Assembly: GCA_012295275.1 (NCBI GenBank)
Contig: CM022671.1
Coordinates: 5,524,065 to 5,536,564 of the forward strand
DNA from: Chrysomallon squamiferum
Taxonomy: Eukaryota; Mollusca; Gastropoda; Neomphalida; Peltospiridae
DNA length: 12,500 nucleotides
Reading direction: 5' to 3'
In this document: piece by piece, positions 8,366-12,500 of the stretch
How positions within the stretch are numbered: position 1 is the stretch's first letter
Layout of the letters: each line of letters opens with the position of its first letter
The notes under the pieces: model-generated
Seen by the model: the letters and a program-made list of their open reading frames with translations, nothing else
The model's database searches: none
Told to the model about the DNA's origin: nothing
Made by a program: the position numbers and the translations under genes

Positions 8366-9310
8366 TATGGTTGTATTTAATATTTAAAAATTGCTGAGAC
8401 AATAAAGATTAAGTCATATTTTAGATCCAGATGATGGTGATTAAAAAATTAATAACAATAAATTTAAAAAAAAATGGTTGTATATATTCTCTAAACATTA
8501 CTCGGACAATAAAGATTACGTCATATTATAGATCCTGGTCAAAGCGTGGTCGTAAATTAACATCTAAAAATTAACCAATCAGTAAATGTTATGTATCAAA
8601 ATCATTGGTGGAATTGAAAAACTACGCGTGATCGTAAATTAATACGTCAGAATCAACAAGTAAATAAACATTACGTCATATTATTGTTCACAGTCATTGC
8701 TGATTTCTCAGTCCTTAATTTAACATCAGTTCATGATTCCGAGTCACTGGATTGATCGTAAATGAATATTTAAAATTACAATAAACTTTATATGACGTCA
8801 TTTTAAAGTTCTGGATTATATATGTAGCATAAACAGCAAAAGTGTTTCTGAATATTTAATCTGTAATAATATGCATTATAATTCACATGAAAATAGTTAT
8901 AAAAAAAACAACAAAAAACATCATCTCTCACACATACAAACACATGCTCATACACTCACAAGGCATAAAGACAAGACACATACACACACCATCACATGCA
9001 CGCACACACACACACACACTCTCTCTCTCTCAAACACAAACATATACACGTATATACACACACACACACACACTCTCTCAAACACAAACATATACACACA
9101 AACACATATATACACACACATACACACAGACGCATAACTTCACACATACATCCTAACACACACATACATATAAAACATGCTCTCTCTCACACATACACAT
9201 ACACACACACACGCACAAACACACACCACGTACTAATACTTACGATCGTACATAGAGTCTGCTCTTTGCAGAATGAAGACCAATACTATTACTGTAGCCA
9301 GGTTTGCCAT
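100..9310 (-). CDS. Secreted alpha-carbonic anhydrase with basic Asn-rich N-terminal extension (8 exons, 3' end beyond window)
   Basis: Alpha-carbonic anhydrases are zinc enzymes that interconvert CO2 and bicarbonate; secreted forms act outside the cell. Joining 9310-9244, 8201-7527, 4446-4351, 3445-3386, 2864-2697, 1837-1695, 1038-937 and 160-100 gives 1372 nt and 457 uninterrupted codons. Residues 1-19 are a signal peptide, about 20-280 a basic extension, and about 285-457 the CA domain. Seen in order: W290/Y292, W304, YPTC (C311), QSPINI (316-321), NNGH (351-354, H354 equals His64), HFHW (zinc H381 and H383), GSEH (E392), E403-M-H405 (third zinc His), DGLAV (424-428) and RYPG. Sequons are NGT in exon 5 and NVT in exon 7. 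All introns are GT-AG, and intron phases match at every join. The E403|M404 intron sits at the classical codon 117/118 site. The C-terminal part, with Thr199 and the partner of C311, is outside the window. CA identity is near certain; fusion to exons 1-2 is inferred from phase and splice sites. Confidence 0.85.
161..936. repeat. Intron 7 with GA / ACAG microsatellite
   Basis: The intron is 776 bp. A (GA)n run at 231-260, (ACAG)n at 261-309 and further GA-rich sequence to about 375 form a compound microsatellite. The rest is unique AT-rich sequence with no further exon that keeps the CA frame. Confidence 0.8.
937..1038 (-). CDS. Exon 7: CA domain with third zinc histidine
   Basis: The exon is 102 nt between acceptor GTTTTGTTCATAG and a perfect GTGAGT donor, phase 0 at both ends. 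It encodes 34 residues starting [19 protein letters not shown] and then [15 protein letters not shown]. With E403 from exon 6 this makes E-M-H, so H405 is the third zinc ligand (His119). DGLAV is the conserved core strand of the family. N-V-T is a glycosylation sequon. Confidence 0.93.
1071..1300. repeat. Tandem 67-73-bp repeat, three copies plus remnant, in intron 6
   Basis: The copies lie at 1071-1143, 1144-1210 and 1211-1282, with a partial fourth from 1283. Each has CAGAAATAAT, ATTACAA-ACACGACCTAT, TTTAATCTGAAC and CCATTGTTTTTAAAA blocks. Copy 2 lacks about six bases (the AGGAAT block). The array lies immediately upstream of the exon 7 acceptor in the direction of transcription. Confidence 0.85.
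1695..1837 (-). CDS. Exon 6: CA domain with zinc ligands His94/His96
   Basis: The exon is 143 nt after acceptor ATGTGTTTCTGCAG, entering in phase 1 and leaving in phase 0. It encodes [20 protein letters not shown] and ends GIKFPLE. H381 and H383 are the first two zinc ligands, and E392 in GSEH is the Glu106 equivalent. The glycine usually following HFHW is Ser here, and the H96-to-E106 spacing is one residue short. The donor GAG|GTGCAG is weak but lies at the classical intron position between codons 117 and 118, and the next exon fits exactly. Confidence 0.93.
1886..1936. repeat. (GT)n microsatellite, intron 5
   Basis: About 50 bases of GT broken by one TTT, about 45 bp inside the intron from the exon 6 acceptor. 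Confidence 0.9.
1978..2380. repeat. GATA/GGTA tetranucleotide array, intron 5
   Basis: About 400 bases of GATA units interspersed with GGTA and GGTT variants, flanked by CAGA-type units at 2357-2395. Open frames of Tyr-Leu-Ser repeats across it are repeat artefacts. Confidence 0.92.
2520..2680. repeat. AT-rich segment with TA and TAT(A) runs, intron 5
   Basis: TA dinucleotide runs near 2520-2545 and 2618-2656 are followed by a (TTA)n run at 2656-2682. The exon 5 donor follows at 2696. Confidence 0.8.
2697..2864 (-). CDS. Exon 5: CA domain with QSPINI and NNGH motifs
   Basis: The exon is 168 nt between acceptor CGTGTTTCAG and donor GTAAAA, phase 1 both sides. It encodes [20 protein letters not shown] near the start and ends MQNNGHT. 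Q316-S-P is the Gln28 region. C311 sits at the position of the conserved secreted-CA cysteine (Cys23), whose usual partner (Cys203) is beyond the window. H354 in NNGH corresponds to the His64 proton shuttle, which suggests fast turnover. FNGT is an N-glycosylation sequon. Confidence 0.95.
3005..3075. repeat. (AAAAT)n pentanucleotide repeat, intron 4
   Basis: About twelve AAAAT/AAAT units. The rest of intron 4, to about 3340, is very A-rich and T-poor, with GAAAGTGAAAGT clusters at about 3138-3151 and 3319-3337. Confidence 0.85.
3386..3445 (-). CDS. Exon 4: start of carbonic anhydrase domain (AWAY motif)
   Basis: The exon is 60 nt after a strong acceptor (TTTATTTTCTGTTTCAG), with donor GTAAAA, phase 1 both sides. 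It encodes [19 protein letters not shown]. The W-x-Y pattern (W290, Y292) matches the N-terminal Trp5/Tyr7 motif of alpha-carbonic anhydrases. It leads straight into the EEW...YPTC motif of exon 5. Confidence 0.9.
3446..4350. repeat. Intron 3: AT-rich with CAA, TAAA, AATAC and AAT repeats
   Basis: The intron is 905 bp. It has (CAA)n at 3830-3853, (TAAA)n at 3903-3928, AATAC-type units at 3996-4030, an ACGTA run at 4137-4153 and (AAT)n at 4163-4210. Open frames inside it are repeat shadows. Confidence 0.8.
4351..4446 (-). CDS. Exon 3: linker before the carbonic anhydrase domain
   Basis: The exon is 96 nt between a TTTATTATTTTTAG acceptor and a GTATGT donor, phase 1 at both ends. Only one frame is open; it reads [12 protein letters not shown], then [12 protein letters not shown] and TLAPGLV. 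No catalytic motif is present. The segment links the extension to the enzyme domain, and its last base combines with exon 4 to give Arg280. The single open frame and its agreement with both neighbours in phase support it as coding. Confidence 0.8.
4466..4895. repeat. Long (AAT)n array with variant units, intron 2
   Basis: (TTAA)n at 4476-4504 passes into pure (TAA)n to 4590, then a CAA/CGA variant block (4595-4665) and further AAT and GAT/ACG variant units to about 4895. It begins about 20 bp upstream of the exon 3 acceptor. Confidence 0.92.
4900..5330. other. Unique intronic sequence, no gene found
   Basis: Mixed-composition part of intron 2. One stretch on the minus strand (about 5223-5160) has an acceptor-like CTGTCAG, about 21 open codons and a GTTAGT donor with a phase compatible with exon 3. 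It shows no recognisable motif, so it is not called as an exon. Confidence 0.5.
5333..5600. repeat. GT, TA and GA dinucleotide runs, intron 2
   Basis: (GT)n at 5330-5350, (TA)n at 5382-5406, (GA)n at 5408-5466, then further TA runs around 5557-5580. Confidence 0.9.
5640..5885. other. Unique intronic sequence, no gene found
   Basis: Mixed-composition sequence between two microsatellite blocks in intron 2. A plus-strand frame starting at 5837 has a short hydrophobic run but continues directly into the ATGT repeat, so it is not supported as a gene. Confidence 0.5.
5886..6560. repeat. (ATGT)n array of about 675 bp with higher-order structure, intron 2
   Basis: TATG units are interspersed with GAAT, TACGTACG, TATATA and TTTA variants that recur in the same order. 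A 36-base stretch at 6005-6040 is repeated exactly at 6434-6469. The long Tyr-Val-Cys-Met and Tyr-Ile-His-Thr frames on both strands are artefacts. Confidence 0.93.
6640..7090. other. AT-rich intronic sequence with CTA and AAT repeats
   Basis: It has ACTACT-type units at 6740-6785, AAT at 6800-6815 and otherwise unremarkable AT-rich sequence. I see no exon. Confidence 0.6.
7106..7265. repeat. GATA/GGAT tetranucleotide array, intron 2
   Basis: GATA units enclose a block of GGAT units at about 7154-7186. It sits about 260 bp downstream (in transcription) of the exon 2 donor. Confidence 0.92.
7527..8201 (-). CDS. Exon 2: basic, Cys-free Asn/Gln/Pro/Arg-rich extension
   Basis: Residues 23-247 are encoded between a good acceptor (CTTTCTTTTCCAG before 8201) and a GTAAGC donor at 7526-7521, phase 1. 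There are no cysteines. Arg plus Lys total about 33 against about 12 Asp plus Glu. Acidic residues are nearly absent before the HPD motif (about residue 166), and ten Asn (51-60) are all encoded by AAC. Residues about 197-233 are rich in Arg, Glu and Gln and look like one long amphipathic helix or short coiled coil. I do not recognise a family. Such cationic, disordered-looking, repeat-bearing segments are known in shell-matrix proteins, so a matrix-anchoring or mineral-binding role is possible but unproven. GC content is clearly higher than in the flanking introns. If the donor is ignored, the frame runs to a stop at 7509-7507, ending in RKRQRY. Confidence 0.78.
8089..8118 (-). repeat. Coding trinucleotide repeat (AAC)10, polyasparagine
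   Basis: Ten uninterrupted AAC codons encode Asn51-60. The absence of AAT codons points to recent slippage rather than selected polyasparagine. Confidence 0.95.
8185..8805. repeat. Degenerate 105-120-bp tandem array in intron 1, overlapping exon 2 acceptor
   Basis: Recurring blocks are GACAATAAAGATTA(A/C)GTCAT (8398 and 8505; 31 bp with two mismatches), CGTAAATNAA (8234, 8551, 8633, 8757), AACCAATCAG (8246, 8573) and TTACGTCATA (8261, 8516, 8671, and near 8795). The block around the exon 2 acceptor (8185-8210) recurs at 8597-8622 with about six differences in 26 bases. This indicates an old tandem duplication that includes the exon edge. Confidence 0.65.
8310..8361. repeat. (AAT)n microsatellite, intron 1
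   Basis: About sixteen AAT units, lying inside the degenerate tandem array of intron 1. Confidence 0.9.
8928..9228. repeat. (CA)n / CT / CATA compound microsatellite, intron 1
   Basis: Two copies of a block with ACACACAC, CTCTCTC, AAACACAAACATATACAC (about 9002-9056 and 9059-9100) are followed by degenerate CA-rich sequence. It ends about 10 bp from the exon 1 donor. Confidence 0.9.
9244..9310 (-). CDS. Exon 1: start codon and signal peptide
   Basis: The exon is 22 codons plus one base. It begins [19 protein letters not shown] followed by MYD. A short polar start, a hydrophobic core (VIVLVFIL) and a small-residue ADS before the likely cleavage point make a textbook secretory signal. The start ATG (9310-9308) has G at +4 and lies about 42 bases downstream of a TATA box. 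The exon ends at C9244, directly before a perfect GTAAGT donor, in phase 1. That phase fits both exon 2 (CT at 8201) and exon 3 (AA at 4446), so skipping exon 2 would also keep the frame. Confidence 0.82.
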
Positions 9311-9351
9311 TGTCCCAACTCATTAAACTGCTCTCTGTAGAAACGCAACAG

Positions 9352-9359
9352 ATTTTATA
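9352..9359 (-). promoter_or_regulatory. TATA box of the carbonic anhydrase gene
   Basis: On the minus strand, GAATATAAAATC places TATAAAAT at 9359-9352. Thirty bases downstream is an initiator-like GCAGTTT with its A at 9329, the standard TATA-to-start distance. The predicted 5' leader is then only about 18 nt before the ATG at 9310. The start site is an inference. Confidence 0.65.
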
Positions 9360-9380
9360 TTCCTCAGACCAGTGCTTATA

Positions 9381-9607
9381 TTTTCTTGGAAATTCTGGAA
9401 ACGCTTTCCTTGGAAATTCTGAAAACGTTTTCTTGGAAACTCTTGAAACGTTTTCTTAGAAACTCTGAAAAGATGGGGTTTTTTTTACGAAATTCTGAAA
9501 ACGTTTTCTTGGAAACTCTGGAAACGTTTTCTTAGAAACTTTGAAAAGATTTTTTTTTTTTTTACGAAATTATGAAAACGTTGTCTTGGAACTCTAGAAA
9601 AGTTTTC
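9381..9607. repeat. 23-bp tandem repeat with 76-bp higher-order period upstream of promoter
   Basis: About nine degenerate units of consensus TTTTCTTGGAAACTCTGAAA-ACG are visible. Three sub-types (TTGGAAAC, TTAGAAAC and T-run-ACGAAAT) follow each other twice, at 9428-9503 and 9504-9580. This gives a 76-77-bp higher-order repeat. Unit junctions form the palindrome GAAAACGTTTTC at 9421-9432 and 9497-9508. The array begins about 20 bp upstream of the TATA box. Confidence 0.85.
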
Positions 9608-9850
9608 AACTGGAAGCTAAAATTTGTTTCTTAGAATTCCACCTGTCTTGTTGCCAGTCTGTTTTTGTTCCTGCACAAGGACTTTGAAGTCAGTACAATA
9701 TTTTTGAGAAAAAAAAAGAGAAAAAAGTTTGGTTTTTTTCAGTTCAGAACAAGAATTTTCCTTGTAGGTACAAAATCTTGCGTAAAAACAGAAATCTCCG
9801 GTTTTCTGTAAAACCTATTTCACAGTTTAAGCATAGAGTATCTGACTATT

Positions 9851-10010
9851 GTCCGCAAACGTTATCTCACTTTTTTCGGCGAAAACTATCTCCAAACTGT
9901 CGGCAAAGGCTACCTCAGTTTTGTCGGCAAGGACTATCCCGCAGTTTTCAGCAATGACTATCTCTCAACTGTCAGCAGTGGCTATTTCTGTCAACAAAGA
10001 CTTAAACTAC
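9851..10010. repeat. 24-bp minisatellite
   Basis: Five successive 24-bp units lie at 9851-9970 (typical unit GTCGGCAAAGGCTACCTCAG plus TTTT). Two shorter degenerate units follow to about 10010. Because 24 is a multiple of three, a plus-strand frame stays open (repeating S-A-K-T-I-S-x-L). It has no ATG and a stop just upstream, so it is not called as a gene. Confidence 0.8.
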
Positions 10011-10064
10011 TTGCCGACACTGACTCAAGACTTTCTCCAGAACACTGAACAGTGATCCACAATC

Positions 10065-10227
10065 TTAAGTCAACTGGCGATTCTTTCTGAATGGATACAA
10101 ATCTTCTTCGTTGTCTCTGCAGACAGAAAAACTCCCAGGACACTTGCTGACTTTCAAACCGGCATCCAGCCTCTCCCTGGTCACTTCTAACAAGCAGACG
10201 TCATTAGCGCGTGCACAGGCTAGAAGG
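10065..10227 (-). CDS. Probable terminal exon of a small secreted Cys-containing peptide
   Basis: On the minus strand, a good acceptor (GTGTTTATTTCAG) is followed by 53 codons and a TAA stop (10067-10065). The peptide starts LLACARANDVC, continues with LLEVTRERLDAG and KCPGSFSVCRDNEED, and ends LYPFRKNRQLT. LLACARA looks like the end of a signal peptide with a small-x-small cleavage site, leaving a charged mature peptide of about 46 residues with three cysteines. GC content is well above the surroundings. The frame enters in phase 2. A second AG at 10221-10220 would instead give phase 1 and start at CARAND. I could not find a matching first exon, and no AATAAA follows within several hundred bases. 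I do not recognise the family. It might be a chance open frame. Confidence 0.38.
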
Positions 10228-10845
10228 CTGAAATAAACACGTAAACACAGATTAATGTTGATGTTTACTGGATTACAGCCTCTGGTGATGAAAAAGTTAA
10301 AACTTAATCACGACGCCAAACAATTTACTTCTTTCTGTCACGCGTTTTCGTTTGAAGTTCCTCGCCTTATTAACGGGATGATGAATTTTACAGTCTTAAT
10401 GAGAATAATTTAATATTTTTTATATATATATATATAAGTAGGGTCCCGCCCCTTGATTTTAAATCACACCATAAAAAAAAAAGATTTTTTTTAAGTTCTT
10501 TTTTTTATTTTGTTTTTATGTTTTTTTTAATAATAAAAAGACCGGTATATTCTTTGATAGGTTATTTAATATCACGTGACTCGTATGTAATCCGTCAAAT
10601 TTACAACAGTTATTGTAAACTTTAAAGTCGTGAATAATGCAGTATGTATGAAGAGGTGTAGAACGGTGGAGCCTGGGGGCGAATGAACTTGGATCACTTC
10701 GTTTTAAAACAATACACGTCTGCTTTTCATTCCAAAGAAATCTATAACTTAATACGTGAAGTCAGCGATTTTTTCTTCACCTTCGTTTGCCTTTAAAAAA
10801 AATTTCATCACGTTCATTTCGATTAGTACTTATGACTGATGGATA
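10228..10845. other. Intergenic or intronic sequence, no gene found
   Basis: AT-rich sequence with T runs and a TATATATA stretch at 10420-10436. If the small peptide exon at 10065-10227 is real, this would be part of its upstream intron. I found no start exon with the right phase. Confidence 0.45.
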
Positions 10846-10847
10846 CA

Positions 10848-10992
10848 ACGATGAATGAATGAATGAATGAATGAACAAATTAATGAATGAATGAATGAAT
10901 GAACAAATGAATGAATGAATGAATGAATGAATGAATGAATGAATGAATGAATAAATGAATGAATGAATAAAAGAATGAACGAACGAACGAAT
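10848..10992. repeat. (GAAT)n tetranucleotide array
   Basis: About 145 bases of GAAT units with GAAC and TAAA variants. The Ser-Phe-Ile-His frame on the minus strand is an artefact. Confidence 0.93.
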
Positions 10993-11072
10993 GAATATTT
11001 GTTTAACAGTTTTATATAATGATTTTACGAGAAAGGAGAAAAAAAGAGAAATACCTTTAAAATAATACAGTG

Positions 11073-11103
11073 CGAGCGTGCGTGCGTGCGTGCGTGCGTG
11101 CGT
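11073..11103. repeat. (TGCG)n microsatellite
   Basis: About seven GCGT units, a CpG-rich island in AT-rich sequence, about 80 bp from the GAAT array. Confidence 0.9.
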
Positions 11104-11600
11104 ATGGATACATCCTTGGTTACCAGCGAAGGAAAACATATTCTGAATATTGTAACCTATGCAGTTATGACATAACAGACTACAGAAAAACGTTAAAACT
11201 GGCGTAAAACAAATGAATGAAAACGACTGAAGTGGAAAATGACTCAGTCTTTAACTGAGACAAATATGTTTGATTCTGTCTATGAGAAAAAAAAAACTCA
11301 GATTAGTTCTGATCATTGATGACGATATAAAAGTTATTAAATCTTTATCACAGTTCCCGTATCTGTCAACATATAATTTATTTTTATTTATTATTTCAAG
11401 CGTACAGATAACGTTTTTAGAAAAGAAATGACGTCATGAATACAAATAAAATAAAACAAAATAAAATAAAATAAAACAAAATAAATAAATAAGGCGAACA
11501 GATTATCATGTCGTCATACTCTATAATTTGCAACAAATTTAATAACCGAAATGATTCAGTGTTATTACACTTTATTAGCAGCAAAGGTTGGTAAGCGGTT
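11104..11600. other. Intergenic AT-rich sequence with (AAATA)n
   Basis: A run of AATAAA/AACAAA units at 11441-11491. I see nothing else recognisable. Confidence 0.6.
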
Positions 11601-11830
11601 ACCACCTACGTCGCGTGTAAATGAACGTAGCGTATTACGTTCGGTGTGTGTAAATGTCACGTAGAAATGAGATTAACTCGAGTTACGTGATGATCGCGGC
11701 GCAAAGAATGTGTGACATAACGGCAGTGATTCATCGCTTCATACAAACGTCAGTGGGAAGCTGATTTGATAAGACGAAGTCACAGAATTGATTGTTTGTA
11801 ACAAGCTGCTGTAGGAACAGTACGCACGGC
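11600..11830. other. ACGT-rich non-repetitive segment
   Basis: Less AT-rich than its neighbours. It has a direct repeat GTGTAAATG-ACGTAG (11615-11630 and 11648-11664) and several ACGT cores between 11607 and 11687. A minus-strand frame (11952-11731) with a good Kozak context crosses part of this and the SINE fragment; I do not call it a gene. Confidence 0.4.
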
Positions 11831-11920
11831 CATTGAGGCGCAAAGGATGCGAGGATCAGTTCTCGACCACGTACCAGTTGGGGGTACTTCCGGAGATAGG
11901 CGCTTTCGCTGAATTGTGTA

Positions 11921-11990
11921 TTAAAGGCCATGGTATGTGCTGCCGTGTACAAAGGAAGAGATGCACAAATGATGTATTGTTGTTAATAGG
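11921..11990 (+). mobile_element. Diverged fragment of a molluscan tRNA-derived SINE core
   Basis: The stretch AAAGGCCATGGTATGTGCTG (from 11923) and the following bases through TTGTTGTTAATAGG align with the conserved core I remember from a tRNA-derived SINE widespread in molluscs, including its GGAA-TGCA and CTTGCTGCTAATGG parts. Bases about 11824-11870 may be a decayed tRNA-like head, but no clear B box is visible. A purine-rich tract follows and could have grown from the element's tail. The match is from memory, not a search. Confidence 0.45.
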
Positions 11991-11994
11991 AGAA

Positions 11995-12232
11995 AATGAA
12001 GATAAAGAAGAAGAAAATAAGAAATAAAGAAAAAGAAAAAGAAGAAGAAGAAGAAAAAGGATGAAGAAAAAGAAAAGAAGAAGAAGAAATAAAAGATGAA
12101 AAGAAAAAGATGAATAAAAAGAAGAAATGAAAAAAGAAGAAAAGGAAAAGAAGAAATGAAAAAAGAAGAAGAAAAAGAAAAAGAAGAAGAAATAAAAGAA
12201 GAAGAAAAATAAGAAGAAAAAGAAGAAGATCG
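11995..12232 (+). repeat. Purine-only GAA/AAAGAAG tract
   Basis: About 240 bases are made almost entirely of A and G with scattered T, in degenerate GAA, GAAAAA and AAATGAA units. It lies directly after the SINE-like fragment. It could be an expanded poly(A) tail or an independent polypurine microsatellite that could form triplex DNA. Confidence 0.8.
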
Positions 12233-12239
12233 GCAATAC

Positions 12240-12500
12240 AGATTGCGTCATTCTTATCCTACTTATGAAAACAACAAGAGTTACAGTTAATAATAAATAT
12301 TTAATATTAAAAATGTGTTATGGTTTATTTATATGTTGGTTTATTCATTCATTTGTACGTCCGTTTGTTCGTTCATTCATTTATACTAATGTTTGTTCTT
12401 TCGATTTTTCATTAAAGTATTCATTCGTTCTTTTTTCATTTCTTTTATTTACTCGTTATTTTTTATTTTTTTCGTTCCTTAACTTTTTCGCTAGGCGTTT
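12240..12500. other. AT-rich sequence with degenerate TTCATTCG units, no gene found
   Basis: From about 12340, TTCATTCATTTG, GTTCGTTCATTC and similar units form a loose tetranucleotide repeat running to the window edge. Confidence 0.6.

Noticed and set aside
8871-9340. Three plus-strand Thr-His-rich frames
   Set aside because: Translations of the CA microsatellite in intron 1.
9849-10055. Plus-strand frame of 8-residue repeats
   Set aside because: It has no ATG and a stop immediately upstream; openness follows from the 24-bp repeat length.
10777-11139. Minus-strand frame starting MFSFAG as first exon of the small peptide gene
   Set aside because: Its only plausible donor is in phase 1, which needs the weaker second acceptor and leaves a signal peptide of about ten residues; it otherwise runs into the GAAT repeat.
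11731-11952. 73-residue minus-strand frame with good Kozak context (ACCATGG)
   Set aside because: The Kozak match falls in the SINE-like core read backwards, and no family or splicing support is visible.

Overview
This is a eukaryotic window, most likely from a mollusc and perhaps a gastropod. The evidence is spliced GT-AG genes, AT-rich non-coding DNA crowded with microsatellites, and one diverged fragment (about 11921-11990) that matches, from memory, the conserved core of a tRNA-derived SINE common in molluscan genomes. The species assignment is an inference.

The main content is one minus-strand gene, reconstructed here from eight exons that join in a single open frame. It runs from a TATA-box promoter (9352-9359) and start codon (9310-9308) down to at least base 100, and continues off the left edge. 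Exon 1 (9310-9244) encodes a signal peptide. Exon 2 (8201-7527) encodes about 225 residues of a basic, cysteine-free Asn/Gln/Pro/Arg-rich extension with a run of ten Asn. Exons 3-8 (4446-4351, 3445-3386, 2864-2697, 1837-1695, 1038-937, 160-100) encode an alpha-carbonic anhydrase domain. That domain carries all three zinc histidines, the His64-equivalent proton shuttle and the Gln/Glu residues of the active site. The last part of the domain, with the Thr199 region, lies outside the window. Every junction keeps phase (1,1,1,1,1,0,0, then 1). The product is therefore a secreted alpha-carbonic anhydrase with an unusual N-terminal basic low-complexity extension, reminiscent in concept, though not in layout, of nacrein-type biomineralisation proteins.

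An in-frame stop lies 15 bases past the exon 2 donor. Read-through of that donor would give a 253-residue secreted protein without the enzyme domain.

The seven complete introns (0.5-3.1 kb) and the left end of an eighth are packed with simple repeats: GATA, AAT, GT, GA, TACA/ATGT, CA and AAAAT. There are also two more complex arrays: a roughly 70-bp triplicate beside exon 7, and a degenerate roughly 105-120-bp array in intron 1 that includes a copy of the exon 2 splice-acceptor edge.

Upstream of the promoter are a 23-bp repeat with a 76-bp higher-order period (9381-9607) and a 24-bp minisatellite (9851-10010). Next comes a probable terminal exon of a separate small cysteine-containing secreted peptide on the minus strand (10227-10065). 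From 10230 to 12500 there are simple repeats, the SINE fragment with a long purine tail, and no other gene that can be supported.
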